Positions 1 through 5,715 of a stretch of 9,320 bases of DNA are shown here, in pieces. The position numbers were made by a program, and so were the translations under genes. The number at the start of each line of letters is the position of its first letter. The stretch's first letter is position 1. The notes beneath the pieces are model-generated. The model made no database searches. It was not told the origin of the DNA and saw nothing but the letters and a program-made list of their open reading frames with translations. The stretch covers positions 1 through 9,320 of the forward strand of contig CAIYYE010000640.1 in NCBI GenBank assembly GCA_903930395.1, written 5' to 3'. This DNA is from an uncultured beta proteobacterium. Lineage in GTDB: Bacteria; Pseudomonadota; Gammaproteobacteria; Burkholderiales; Rhodocyclaceae.

Positions 1-1
1 C

Positions 2-709
2 GGTCTGCTCTTCAAGGGTCCGCGGTCGGCCAATGCCGACCTGGCCGGCATGAAGGTCGCGCCGGAACTGGATTTCACGGGTTACAAGCTCGACCACGTC
101 GAGATGCACGAGTGCAACTACAACTGGAAGACCTTCATCGAGGTCTATCTGGAGGATTATCACGTTGCGCCCTACCATCCAGGCCTCGGCAATTTCGTCA
201 CCTGCGACGATCTGACCTGGCAGTTCGGTGATTGGTATTCGGTCCAGCGCGTTGGCATCACCTCGCTGCAGAAATCCGGCTCCAAGGCGTATGAGCGCTG
301 GCAGAAGGCGGTTCGCGACATCTACGGGGCCGAAGGCAAGACGCCGGAACATGGCGCCATCTGGCTGACCTATTTTCCGAACATCATGGTCGAGTGGTAT
401 CCGCACGTGCTGGTCGTGTCGACGCTGATTCCGCAAGGCGTGAACAAGACGCTGAATGTCGTCGAGTTCTACTACCCGGAAGACATCGTCGATTTCGAGC
501 GCGATTTCATCGAAGCCGAACGCGCCGCCTACATGGAAACCGCCATCGAGGACGACGACATCGGCGAACGCATGGACCGCGGCCGCTACGCGTTGATGAA
601 GGAAGGGCGCAACGAGGTCGGGCCGTACCAGAGCCCGATGGAAGATGGCATGCAGCATTTCCACGAGTTCTACCGGCGGATCATGCAGTCGGCCATCGAG
701 ACGCGCTGA
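2..709 (+). CDS. Rieske non-haem iron oxygenase, alpha subunit, C-terminal part (5' cut by window edge)
   Basis: This is the catalytic domain of an aromatic-ring-hydroxylating-type oxygenase, which activates O2 at a mononuclear Fe(II) fed by a Rieske [2Fe-2S] cluster. The frame is open from base 2, giving 235 visible residues; the N-terminal Rieske domain (CxH/CxxH) would lie upstream of the window. Visible residues about 42-59 carry the family signature NWKTFIEVYLEDYHVAPYH, whose two histidines (residues 54 and 59) fit the 2-His-1-carboxylate facial triad. The acidic run EDDD (183-186), followed by IGERMDRGRY, resembles the family's third-ligand region, and the end (EDGMQHFHEFYRR) is a typical C-terminus. 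The ATG at base 50 is internal, not the start. Substrate cannot be told: these enzymes act on aromatics, quaternary amines and sterol-like compounds. A transporter gene starts 24 bp downstream, possibly in the same transcript. Confidence 0.9.
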   Translation, partial: GLLFKGPRSANADLAGMKVAPELDFTGYKLDHVEMHECNYNWKTFIEVYLEDYHVAPYHPGLGNFVTCDDLTWQFGDWYSVQRVGITSLQKSGSKAYERWQKAVRDIYGAEGKTPEHGAIWLTYFPNIMVEWYPHVLVVSTLIPQGVNKTLNVVEFYYPEDIVDFERDFIEAERAAYMETAIEDDDIGERMDRGRYALMKEGRNEVGPYQSPMEDGMQHFHEFYRRIMQSAIETR

Positions 710-733
710 GCGGTCAAGCGGCGGCGATATTTC

Positions 734-1585
734 ATGCAATCCCTGTGGATGATCGCCGCCAGTTTCCTGTTCGCCTGCATGGGCGTTTGCGTCAAGTTTG
801 CGGCGCAGACCCATTCGGCGGTGGAAATCACGTTTTACCGCAGCTTCATCTCGCTGCTCATCATGTTCGGCCTGGTTCGTCTGCGTGGTGTGCCGCTGGC
901 GACGCCGCATCTGCGCTGGCAGGTGACGCGTGGCGCCGTTGGTTTCATGGCGCTGTTCGCCTACTTCTATGCCATCACGCTGCTGCCGCTGGCGACGGCG
1001 GTGACGCTCAATTACACCTCGGCGATTTTTCTCGCGCTCTATCTCGGCTTCGCCGGCATGCAACTACGCAAGGGCATGATGGGCGCGCTGGCGCTCGGGC
1101 TGGTCGGCGTCGTCCTGCTTCTCAAGCCGACCCTGCACGCTGATCAGCTGGTGGGTGGCCTGATTGGCCTCGGTTCCGGCGTCATGGCTGGCATGGCCTA
1201 TTTCAGCGTGCGCGAACTCGGGGCGCGTGGCGAGCCGGAAATGCGCACGGTCTTTTATTTTTCGCTGGTTTCCTCGGTCGGTGCCGGCAGCTGGCTGCTG
1301 TTCAGCGATATCCATCCCGTCGAGCTGCGCAGCGGCCTGCTCCTGCTCGGCGTCGCCTGCTTTGCCACGGTTGCCCAACTGGCCATGACACGGGCCTATA
1401 CCCGTGGCAAAACCCTGATGTCGGCGGCCCTGGCCTACAGTACGGTGATCTTTTCCAGCCTCTTCGGCATGGCCTTCTGGGGCGAGGTTCTGGATGCCTC
1501 GGCGTGGGCGGCGATCGGCCTGATCATCCTCTCCGGCATTGCGGCGACGCACTTTTCCCGCGCCAGCCCGGTGGAACAGGATTAG
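734..1585 (+). CDS. EamA/DMT-superfamily transporter
   Basis: This is an inner-membrane protein of the drug/metabolite transporter superfamily, 283 residues long, the usual length for a ten-helix EamA carrier. Two EamA repeats are visible: residues about 5-131 and about 143-275. The first contains the typical early segment with ITFYRSFIS (about 32-40) and the helix ending TAVTLNYTSAIFLALYLGF; the second ends with helices around FGMAFWGEVLDASAWAAIGLIILSG. Hydrophobic helices alternate with short Arg-rich cytoplasmic loops. The ATG at 734 begins directly at the first helix; no strong Shine-Dalgarno is visible (GCGGCG upstream). It lies 24 bp after the Rieske oxygenase gene on the same strand, so the two could share a transcript, and export or uptake of that enzyme's substrate is a guess only. 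Family members move amino acids, nucleosides or drugs; substrate unknown. Confidence 0.88.
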   Translation: MQSLWMIAASFLFACMGVCVKFAAQTHSAVEITFYRSFISLLIMFGLVRLRGVPLATPHLRWQVTRGAVGFMALFAYFYAITLLPLATAVTLNYTSAIFLALYLGFAGMQLRKGMMGALALGLVGVVLLLKPTLHADQLVGGLIGLGSGVMAGMAYFSVRELGARGEPEMRTVFYFSLVSSVGAGSWLLFSDIHPVELRSGLLLLGVACFATVAQLAMTRAYTRGKTLMSAALAYSTVIFSSLFGMAFWGEVLDASAWAAIGLIILSGIAATHFSRASPVEQD

Positions 1586-1587
1586 AC

Positions 1588-1650
1588 TAGTTGTTAGTCG
1601 TGAGCCGCTGGTTTTTTAGCTAATAACTACCGACTAACAACTAATAACTA
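1588..1650. repeat. 13-bp inverted repeat with CTAATAACTA direct repeats
   Basis: TAGTTGTTAGTCG (1588-1600) is the exact reverse complement of CGACTAACAACTA (1631-1643), enclosing a 30-nt loop. CTAATAACTA occurs twice (1620-1629 and 1641-1650, 21 bp apart) and once with one mismatch (CTAACAACTA, 1634-1643). The patch is AT-rich between GC-rich genes. It begins two bases after the transporter stop and ends just before the ribosome binding site of the next gene. There is no T-run directly after the right arm, so it is not a canonical intrinsic terminator, although an RNA stem could form. A dispersed intergenic repeat, a processing or terminating structure, or a protein-binding site are all possible. 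Confidence 0.75.
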
Positions 1651-1656
1651 ACTACC

Positions 1657-1661
1657 AGGAG
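1657..1661 (+). promoter_or_regulatory. Ribosome binding site of the SpoIIAA-like gene
   Basis: AGGAG lies 7 bp before the ATG at 1669 (CCAGGAGCAAAAACATG). It is one of the clearest Shine-Dalgarno sequences in the window and fixes this start. It abuts the right end of the repeat-rich spacer. Confidence 0.8.
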
Positions 1662-1668
1662 CAAAAAC

Positions 1669-2010
1669 ATGATCGTCATCGACCACAAACCGAACCTTGT
1701 CAGCGTGGCCGTGTTCGGCGAATTTACCTTGGCCGATTACAAGGAGTTCGAGGAAGTCGTCAATTTCAAGGTCCAGTTTGAAGGCCCGGTCGATCTTTGT
1801 TTCGACCTGAGCCAGATGGCCGGCCTGACGCTCGATGTGGCCTGGGAAGAAATCAAGTTTTCGCGCGCCCATGCCAATGATTTCAAGCGTGTGGCGGTGG
1901 TTACCGACAGTCAGTGGGTGACGTGGAGTGCCTGGTTGTCGCAGACCTTCGTCAATGCCGATGTCGAAGTCTTTGCCAATGGCGATGAAGCGAAAGCCTG
2001 GCTGGCCTGA
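1669..2010 (+). CDS. SpoIIAA-like (STAS/SEC14-fold) small protein
   Basis: This 113-residue soluble protein matches the SpoIIAA-like family, small single-domain proteins related in fold to STAS and SEC14 domains whose role is mostly unknown. The features seen are an N-terminal beta strand (NLVSVAVFGEFTLADY, about 9-24), a central strand with LCFDLSQMAGLTLDVAWEEI, and the family-typical end RVAVVTDSQWVTWSAW (about 74-89) followed by VNADVEVFANGDEAKAWLA. No signal peptide or membrane helix is present. The start is fixed by AGGAG 7 bp upstream. The sulfurtransferase gene begins 6 bp after its stop, so the two are very likely translated from one mRNA. It lacks an evident DSSG-type phosphorylatable serine of true SpoIIAA anti-sigma antagonists, so I do not call it an anti-anti-sigma factor. 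Confidence 0.82.
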   Translation: MIVIDHKPNLVSVAVFGEFTLADYKEFEEVVNFKVQFEGPVDLCFDLSQMAGLTLDVAWEEIKFSRAHANDFKRVAVVTDSQWVTWSAWLSQTFVNADVEVFANGDEAKAWLA

Positions 2011-2016
2011 ATCGGC

Positions 2017-2856
2017 ATGAGCTACACCACGCTGCTTGATGTGGCGACCTTGCGGTCGCATCTTGACGACCCCGACTGGCTGGTGGTCGATGTCCGCCAC
2101 CAGTTGGCGGACACGGCGTATGGCGAGCGGGCCTATGGTGCAGGCCATATCCCCGGCGCCGTGTTCCTGCATTGCGACCGCGACCTGTCCGGGGCAATGA
2201 ACGGTACGAATGGTCGTCACCCCCTGCCCGAGGTCGAAAAGCTGGCCTTGCGGCTGGGTGGGATCGGCATTGCCAGCCATACCCAGGTGGTGGTCTACGA
2301 TGACGCCCAGGGGATGATCGCCGGCCGCCTGTGGTGGCTATTGCGCTGGCTGGGGCATGAACGCGTGGCGCTGCTCGACGGTGGCCTGCAGGCCTGGCAG
2401 GCGGCGGGTGGGGCGCTGACGAGCGTGGAGCCGACGCTGATGGCACAGAACTTTGTCGCCCGGCCGCGGCCCGGCCTGGTTGACGCCGCCTTTGTGCTGG
2501 AGCGCATCGATACACCGCACATGCATCTGGTCGATGCGCGTGGCCCGGACCGTTTCCGTGGCGAAAATGAGACCATCGATCCGGTCGGTGGCCATATCCC
2601 CGGTGCGGTGAATCGTTTTTTCAGGGACAACCTGCTGCCGGACGGCCGTTTCAAGCCCGCCGCCGACTTGCGCGCCGAGTGGCTGGCCATCCTCGCCGGT
2701 TCACCGCCCGATCTGGTCGTCCATCAATGCGGCTCGGGCGTTTCGGCCTGCCTGAACATGGTGGCCATGGAAATCGCCGGTCTGCCTGGCTCTAGCCTCT
2801 ACGCCGGTTCGTGGAGCGAGTGGTGCATCGATGCCGGGCGGCCAGTGGCCCGTTGA
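2017..2856 (+). CDS. sseA: Two-domain sulfurtransferase (3-mercaptopyruvate/thiosulfate sulfurtransferase)
   Basis: This 279-residue tandem-rhodanese enzyme moves a sulfane sulfur from 3-mercaptopyruvate or thiosulfate to an acceptor through a cysteine persulfide, in the cytoplasm. The N-terminal rhodanese domain (about 5-130) is non-catalytic: it has YDDAQGMIAGR where the active loop would be, without cysteine. The C-terminal domain (about 155-278) has DARGPDRFRGENE, GHIPGAVN and the active loop CGSGVSAC with the nucleophile at Cys238. A CGSGV loop is closer to mercaptopyruvate sulfurtransferases (SseA type) than to the CRKGV loop of classical thiosulfate rhodaneses, so the former substrate is preferred by inference. 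The start ATG lies 6 bp after the SpoIIAA-like gene and has only a poor ribosome binding site, fitting translational coupling. The gene ends 10 bp from the convergent queG stop. The symbol is by homology and not certain. Confidence 0.88.
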   Translation: MSYTTLLDVATLRSHLDDPDWLVVDVRHQLADTAYGERAYGAGHIPGAVFLHCDRDLSGAMNGTNGRHPLPEVEKLALRLGGIGIASHTQVVVYDDAQGMIAGRLWWLLRWLGHERVALLDGGLQAWQAAGGALTSVEPTLMAQNFVARPRPGLVDAAFVLERIDTPHMHLVDARGPDRFRGENETIDPVGGHIPGAVNRFFRDNLLPDGRFKPAADLRAEWLAILAGSPPDLVVHQCGSGVSACLNMVAMEIAGLPGSSLYAGSWSEWCIDAGRPVAR

Positions 2857-2866
2857 GCGGATAGGC

Positions 2867-3925
2867 TCAGGCGTCTGGCGCTGCGTCGAGTTTTGCCAGC
2901 GCCCACTCGATATGTTCACGGACCAAGGCCGATGGATGGCCGGATTGCATTTGCAGGGCTTCTTTCGCCTTGGCCGTAGACGCTCCATTGCCCAGCGCCA
3001 CGGCGATATTGCGCAACCAGCGCTGATGTCCGATGCGACGAATCGGATTGCCTGCCAGCCGGCGATCGAATTCCGCTTCCGTCCACGCGAACAGGTCAAT
3101 TAACGTTGCCGTGTCCAGCCCGTGGCGCGGCGAAAACTCCGCGTCGCCGATCTGTGCAAAGCGGTTCCACGGGCAGCACAACTGGCAGTCGTCGCAGCCG
3201 TAGATGCGGTTGCCGATCAACGGACGGAATTCCTCGGGAATGGCGCCGGCCAGTTCTATGGTCAGGTAGCTGATGCAGCGCCGGGCGTCGACCTGATAGG
3301 GGGCGACGATGGCCCCGGTCGGGCAGGCGTCGAGGCAGGCCGTGCAGGTGCCGCAGTGTTCCTCGACAGGCGCATCGGGCGGCAGCGGCAGATCGGTGTA
3401 GATGTCGCCGAGGAAACGCCATGAGCCTTGCTTCGAGAGCAGCAGCGTGTGCTTGCCGCGCCAGCCGAGGCCGGCCTGACGGGCGAATTCGACTTCCATG
3501 ACCGGGGCGGAATCGGAAAATGCCCGGTAGCCGAACGGGCCGGTCAATTCGGTAATGGCATCGGCCAGCTTTTGCAGGCGGGAGCGGATCAGCTTGTGAT
3601 AGTCGCGTCCCTGGGCATAACGTGAAATCGCCGCCTGGCCTGGCTGGTCGACGATTTTTGTATGCGGCAGATAGTCGATGGCAGCGCTGATCACGGTGAT
3701 TGTTCCCGGATGCAGTTGCTGCGGGTCGGCGCGCAATTCGGCATGGCGCGCCATATAATCCATTTCGCCGTGGCGACCGGCGGCCAGCCATTCCCGCATC
3801 TTTTCAACGGCGGGGCCGGGCTTGGCCTGCGCCACACCGACGGCAGCAAAGCCGAGTTTCTGGCCGGCCTCGCGGATTTTTTCCTTGAGCGCCGCGTAAT
3901 CCACTGTGGAGTCCTGATCGTGCAT
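2867..3925 (-). CDS. queG: Epoxyqueuosine reductase
   Basis: QueG carries out the last step of queuosine synthesis, the cobalamin-dependent reduction of epoxyqueuosine in tRNA(Asp, Asn, His, Tyr). With the ATG at 3925 the protein is 352 residues, close to family length. The N-terminal cobalamin-binding part includes FSDSAPVMEVEFARQAGLGW; the Asp of SDSAP (residue 138) matches the proposed proton donor. Two [4Fe-4S] sites follow: CGTCTACLDACPTGA (Cys191, 194, 197, 201) with CISYLTIE (Cys217), and CDDCQLCCPWN (Cys244, 247, 250, 251). The C-terminal RIGHQRWLRNIAVALGNG segment is the HEAT-like tRNA-binding part. An in-frame extension upstream to 4093 is only antisense tsaE sequence. No strong Shine-Dalgarno is visible (CGGGG close to the ATG). 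The start overlaps the tsaE start on the other strand, and the end is 10 bp from the sulfurtransferase stop. Confidence 0.95.
   Translation of the reverse strand: MHDQDSTVDYAALKEKIREAGQKLGFAAVGVAQAKPGPAVEKMREWLAAGRHGEMDYMARHAELRADPQQLHPGTITVISAAIDYLPHTKIVDQPGQAAISRYAQGRDYHKLIRSRLQKLADAITELTGPFGYRAFSDSAPVMEVEFARQAGLGWRGKHTLLLSKQGSWRFLGDIYTDLPLPPDAPVEEHCGTCTACLDACPTGAIVAPYQVDARRCISYLTIELAGAIPEEFRPLIGNRIYGCDDCQLCCPWNRFAQIGDAEFSPRHGLDTATLIDLFAWTEAEFDRRLAGNPIRRIGHQRWLRNIAVALGNGASTAKAKEALQMQSGHPSALVREHIEWALAKLDAAPDA
3908..3911 (+). promoter_or_regulatory. Ribosome binding site supporting the GTG start of tsaE
   Basis: GGAG (within GTGGAGTCCTGATCGTG) lies 8 bp before the GTG at 3920. This is the best ribosome binding site near the expected TsaE N-terminus and favours the GTG over the downstream in-frame TTG at 3953. 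It sits inside the first codons of queG on the other strand. Confidence 0.65.
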
Positions 3926-4435
3926 AGCCCCGATGTTACCGCCGTTTTCACCTTGCCCGACGAGGCTGCGACCCAGCATCTGGGTGAAACGCTGGCCCCG
4001 CTGTTGCGACCGGGGCTGGTCATTTTTCTTGAAGGCGACCTCGGCGCGGGCAAGACAACGCTGTCGCGAGCCATGATTCGGGCGCTCGGTCACCGCGGCC
4101 CGGTGAAAAGCCCGACCTATTCACTGGTTGAAGTTTACGTAATTTCGAGCTTATACTTATATCACTTTGATTTTTATCGTTTCGAGTCCCCAGAGGAGTT
4201 TTTCGATGCGGGCTTTGATGAATACTTTAATGACTCTGCAATCTGTCTGGTCGAGTGGCCGCAACGTGCTCAAGGCTGCCTTCCGTCGCCAGACCTGCGG
4301 CTGCGCCTTCATCATGCAGGTCTCGGGCGTTTCGTCGAAGCCGTGGCAGATACACCGCAAGGGCAGGCATGTCTGAACGCGCTCATCCCAGCCATGGGCG
4401 CCGACAACTCCTCAGGTACGCCGGCGCCTCGCTGA
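3920..4435 (+). CDS. tsaE: tRNA t6A threonylcarbamoyladenosine biosynthesis ATPase TsaE
   Basis: TsaE is the ATPase that works with TsaB and TsaD to attach threonylcarbamoyl to A37 of ANN-decoding tRNAs. From the GTG at 3920 it has 171 residues, slightly above the usual 150-160. The features seen are LPDEAATQHLGETLA near the N-terminus, Walker A GDLGAGKTTLSRA, the switch motif KSPTYSLVE, then YHFDFYRFESPEEFFDAGF and the conserved CLVEWP. From recall it lines up without gaps with E. coli TsaE across the VEPY to LVEWP stretch. The frame excludes a start much upstream, since that region is antisense queG. The C-terminal tail after about residue 150 overlaps the amidase start by 67 bp and looks unconserved. 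Bases about 4131-4200 inside the gene are strikingly AT-rich (24 G/C of 70) and use TTA, ATT and TAT codons rare elsewhere here. Confidence 0.94.
   Translation: MHSPDVTAVFTLPDEAATQHLGETLAPLLRPGLVIFLEGDLGAGKTTLSRAMIRALGHRGPVKSPTYSLVEVYVISSLYLYHFDFYRFESPEEFFDAGFDEYFNDSAICLVEWPQRAQGCLPSPDLRLRLHHAGLGRFVEAVADTPQGQACLNALIPAMGADNSSGTPAPR
4128..4157 (+). promoter_or_regulatory. Candidate sigma-70 promoter inside tsaE, upstream of the amidase gene
   Basis: TTGAAG (4128-4133) and TATACT (4152-4157) are separated by 18 bp, matching four of six and five of six bases of the sigma-70 -35 and -10 consensus. They lie in the AT-rich part of tsaE, about 210 bp before the amidase start codon at 4369. This could give the amidase its own transcript in addition to tsaE read-through. 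It is only a sequence match, and the bases also code for TsaE residues. Confidence 0.4.
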
Positions 4436-5715
4436 TTCTTTCGCTGACGCCGCTGGCCGGCGCCGCTGCCAGGTTGCCATCCATCCTCGCCGTGCGCATC
4501 TGGCCGGCCGCCGATTACACCCGCGTCACGCTCGAACACGACGCACCCTTCAAATTCACGCATTTCACGGTTGAAAATCCGGACCGCCTCGTGGTCGACA
4601 TCGAAGGCGTCGAATTCAACAGCGTCCTCGACAGCCTCGCCCGCAAGGTGGCGACCGACGACCCGAATATCAAATTGCTGCGCGCCGGCCGCTTCAAGCC
4701 CGGTGTTGTCCGTCTGGTCATGGAACTCAAGGGCAAGGTCAATCCGCAGGTGTTTACTCTCGAGCCGGCCGGGGAATACGGCCGGCGGCTGGTCCTTGAC
4801 GTTTACCCGGTCAATCCCCCCGACCCGATGATGGCGCTGCTCGAAGGACGCAAGGATGCGCTAGAGCCGCTGAAGAACGAACAGGATTTCCAGATTGCCG
4901 ACAAGCAGCTGGATGAGTCGGCCGCCAAGAAAGCCGAGAAGGCCGTCGAGGCGCCGGATATCCAGACCAGCAAGAAATCCGGCAAGCCGATTGTCGACCG
5001 CATGGTCACCATCACCCTTGATCCAGGCCATGGCGGCGAGGATCCCGGTGCCATCGGCAAGGCCGGTACCTACGAAAAGACCGTCACGCTCGAAGTCGCC
5101 CGTCGCCTCAAGGCGCGCATCGACGCCGAGCCCAACATGCGCGCCGTGCTGACCCGCGATTCCGATTTCTTCGTGCCGCTGCAGATGCGTGTCCAGAAAG
5201 CCCGCCGCGTTCAGTCCGATCTCTTCCTGTCTATCCATGCCGATGCGTGGATCAGGCCGGACGCCAGGGGGTCGTCGGTGTTCGTACTGTCCGAAAAAGG
5301 CGCCTCGAGCACCCAGGCCCGCCTGCTCGCCCAGAAGGAAAACCAGGCCGACCTGATCGGCGGCGTCAATCTGTCCAGCAAGGACATGTTCCTCGCCCGC
5401 ACCTTGCTCGACCTGTCGCAGACCGGGACGATCAACGACAGCCTGAAACTGGGCAAGTACCTGCTCGGTGAACTGGGTACGATCAATACGCTGCACAAGG
5501 CTCATGTCGAACAGGCTGGCTTTGCCGTGCTCAAGGCGCCGGATATTCCTTCAGCCCTGATCGAAACCGCCTTCATTTCCAACCCGGAAGAAGAAGCCCG
5601 CCTCAACGACGATGCCTACCAGGAAAAGCTGGCCGGAGCGATGGTGCGCGGCATACGGCAATACTTCATCAAGCATCCGCCGGGACCGAAGTCCAGGCTG
5701 GCCTTGCTCGGTTAA
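4369..5715 (+). CDS. amiC: N-acetylmuramoyl-L-alanine amidase, AmiC type, Tat-exported
   Basis: This periplasmic zinc amidase cuts the bond between MurNAc and L-Ala in peptidoglycan during daughter-cell separation. With the ATG at 4369 it is 448 residues. A twin-arginine signal lies at residues 10-33 (GRRQLLRYAG followed by ASLILSLTPLAGAAA), as in AmiA/AmiC of E. coli. The AMIN septal-targeting domain spans about 40-147, a charged Lys/Glu/Ala linker about 152-210, and the Amidase_3 domain about 214-436. Zinc ligands fit His221 (DPGHGGEDPGA), Glu236 (YEKTVTLE) and His290 (SIHADA); the catalytic glutamate is Glu399 (ALIETAFISN). The segment DLIGGVNLSSKDMFLARTLL after SIHADA matches the regulatory helix that blocks the active site until an EnvC/NlpD-type activator binds. 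The gene overlaps tsaE by 67 bp. An in-frame ATG at 4255 would remove the Tat signal from the N-terminus and is rejected. The stop overlaps that of the convergent acyltransferase gene. Confidence 0.95.
   Translation: MSERAHPSHGRRQLLRYAGASLILSLTPLAGAAARLPSILAVRIWPAADYTRVTLEHDAPFKFTHFTVENPDRLVVDIEGVEFNSVLDSLARKVATDDPNIKLLRAGRFKPGVVRLVMELKGKVNPQVFTLEPAGEYGRRLVLDVYPVNPPDPMMALLEGRKDALEPLKNEQDFQIADKQLDESAAKKAEKAVEAPDIQTSKKSGKPIVDRMVTITLDPGHGGEDPGAIGKAGTYEKTVTLEVARRLKARIDAEPNMRAVLTRDSDFFVPLQMRVQKARRVQSDLFLSIHADAWIRPDARGSSVFVLSEKGASSTQARLLAQKENQADLIGGVNLSSKDMFLARTLLDLSQTGTINDSLKLGKYLLGELGTINTLHKAHVEQAGFAVLKAPDIPSALIETAFISNPEEEARLNDDAYQEKLAGAMVRGIRQYFIKHPPGPKSRLALLG

Noticed and set aside
394..1143. 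A 249-codon plus-strand open frame overlapping the oxygenase and transporter genes
   Set aside because: Arg/Ala/His-rich out-of-frame translation typical of high-GC shadows; both underlying frames carry clear families.
1601..1620. Possible intrinsic terminator after the transporter (T6 run at 1612-1617)
   Set aside because: The only stem ending directly before the T-run is 5 bp (CCAGC 1563-1567 with GCTGG 1607-1611) with a loop of about 40 nt, too weak to call.
1588..1643. Insertion of a small transposon (MITE) with 13-bp terminal repeats
   Set aside because: No target-site duplication flanks the arms, and the 56-bp unit is very short; a dispersed repeat or hairpin is the safer reading without a genome-wide copy search.
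3662..3919. An in-frame N-terminal extension of TsaE
   Set aside because: This stretch is antisense to the cysteine-free N-terminal part of queG, and family TsaE proteins start shortly before the LPDE motif; a good ribosome binding site supports the GTG at 3920.
4255..4368. An upstream ATG giving a 486-residue amidase
   Set aside because: It would put 38 Arg/Ser/Ala-rich residues, antisense-like to nothing conserved, before the Tat signal; the ATG at 4369 places the twin arginines at residues 11-12 as expected.
4861..5505. A 214-codon minus-strand open frame within the amidase gene
   Set aside because: It is antisense to the conserved Amidase_3 domain and has no motif of its own.
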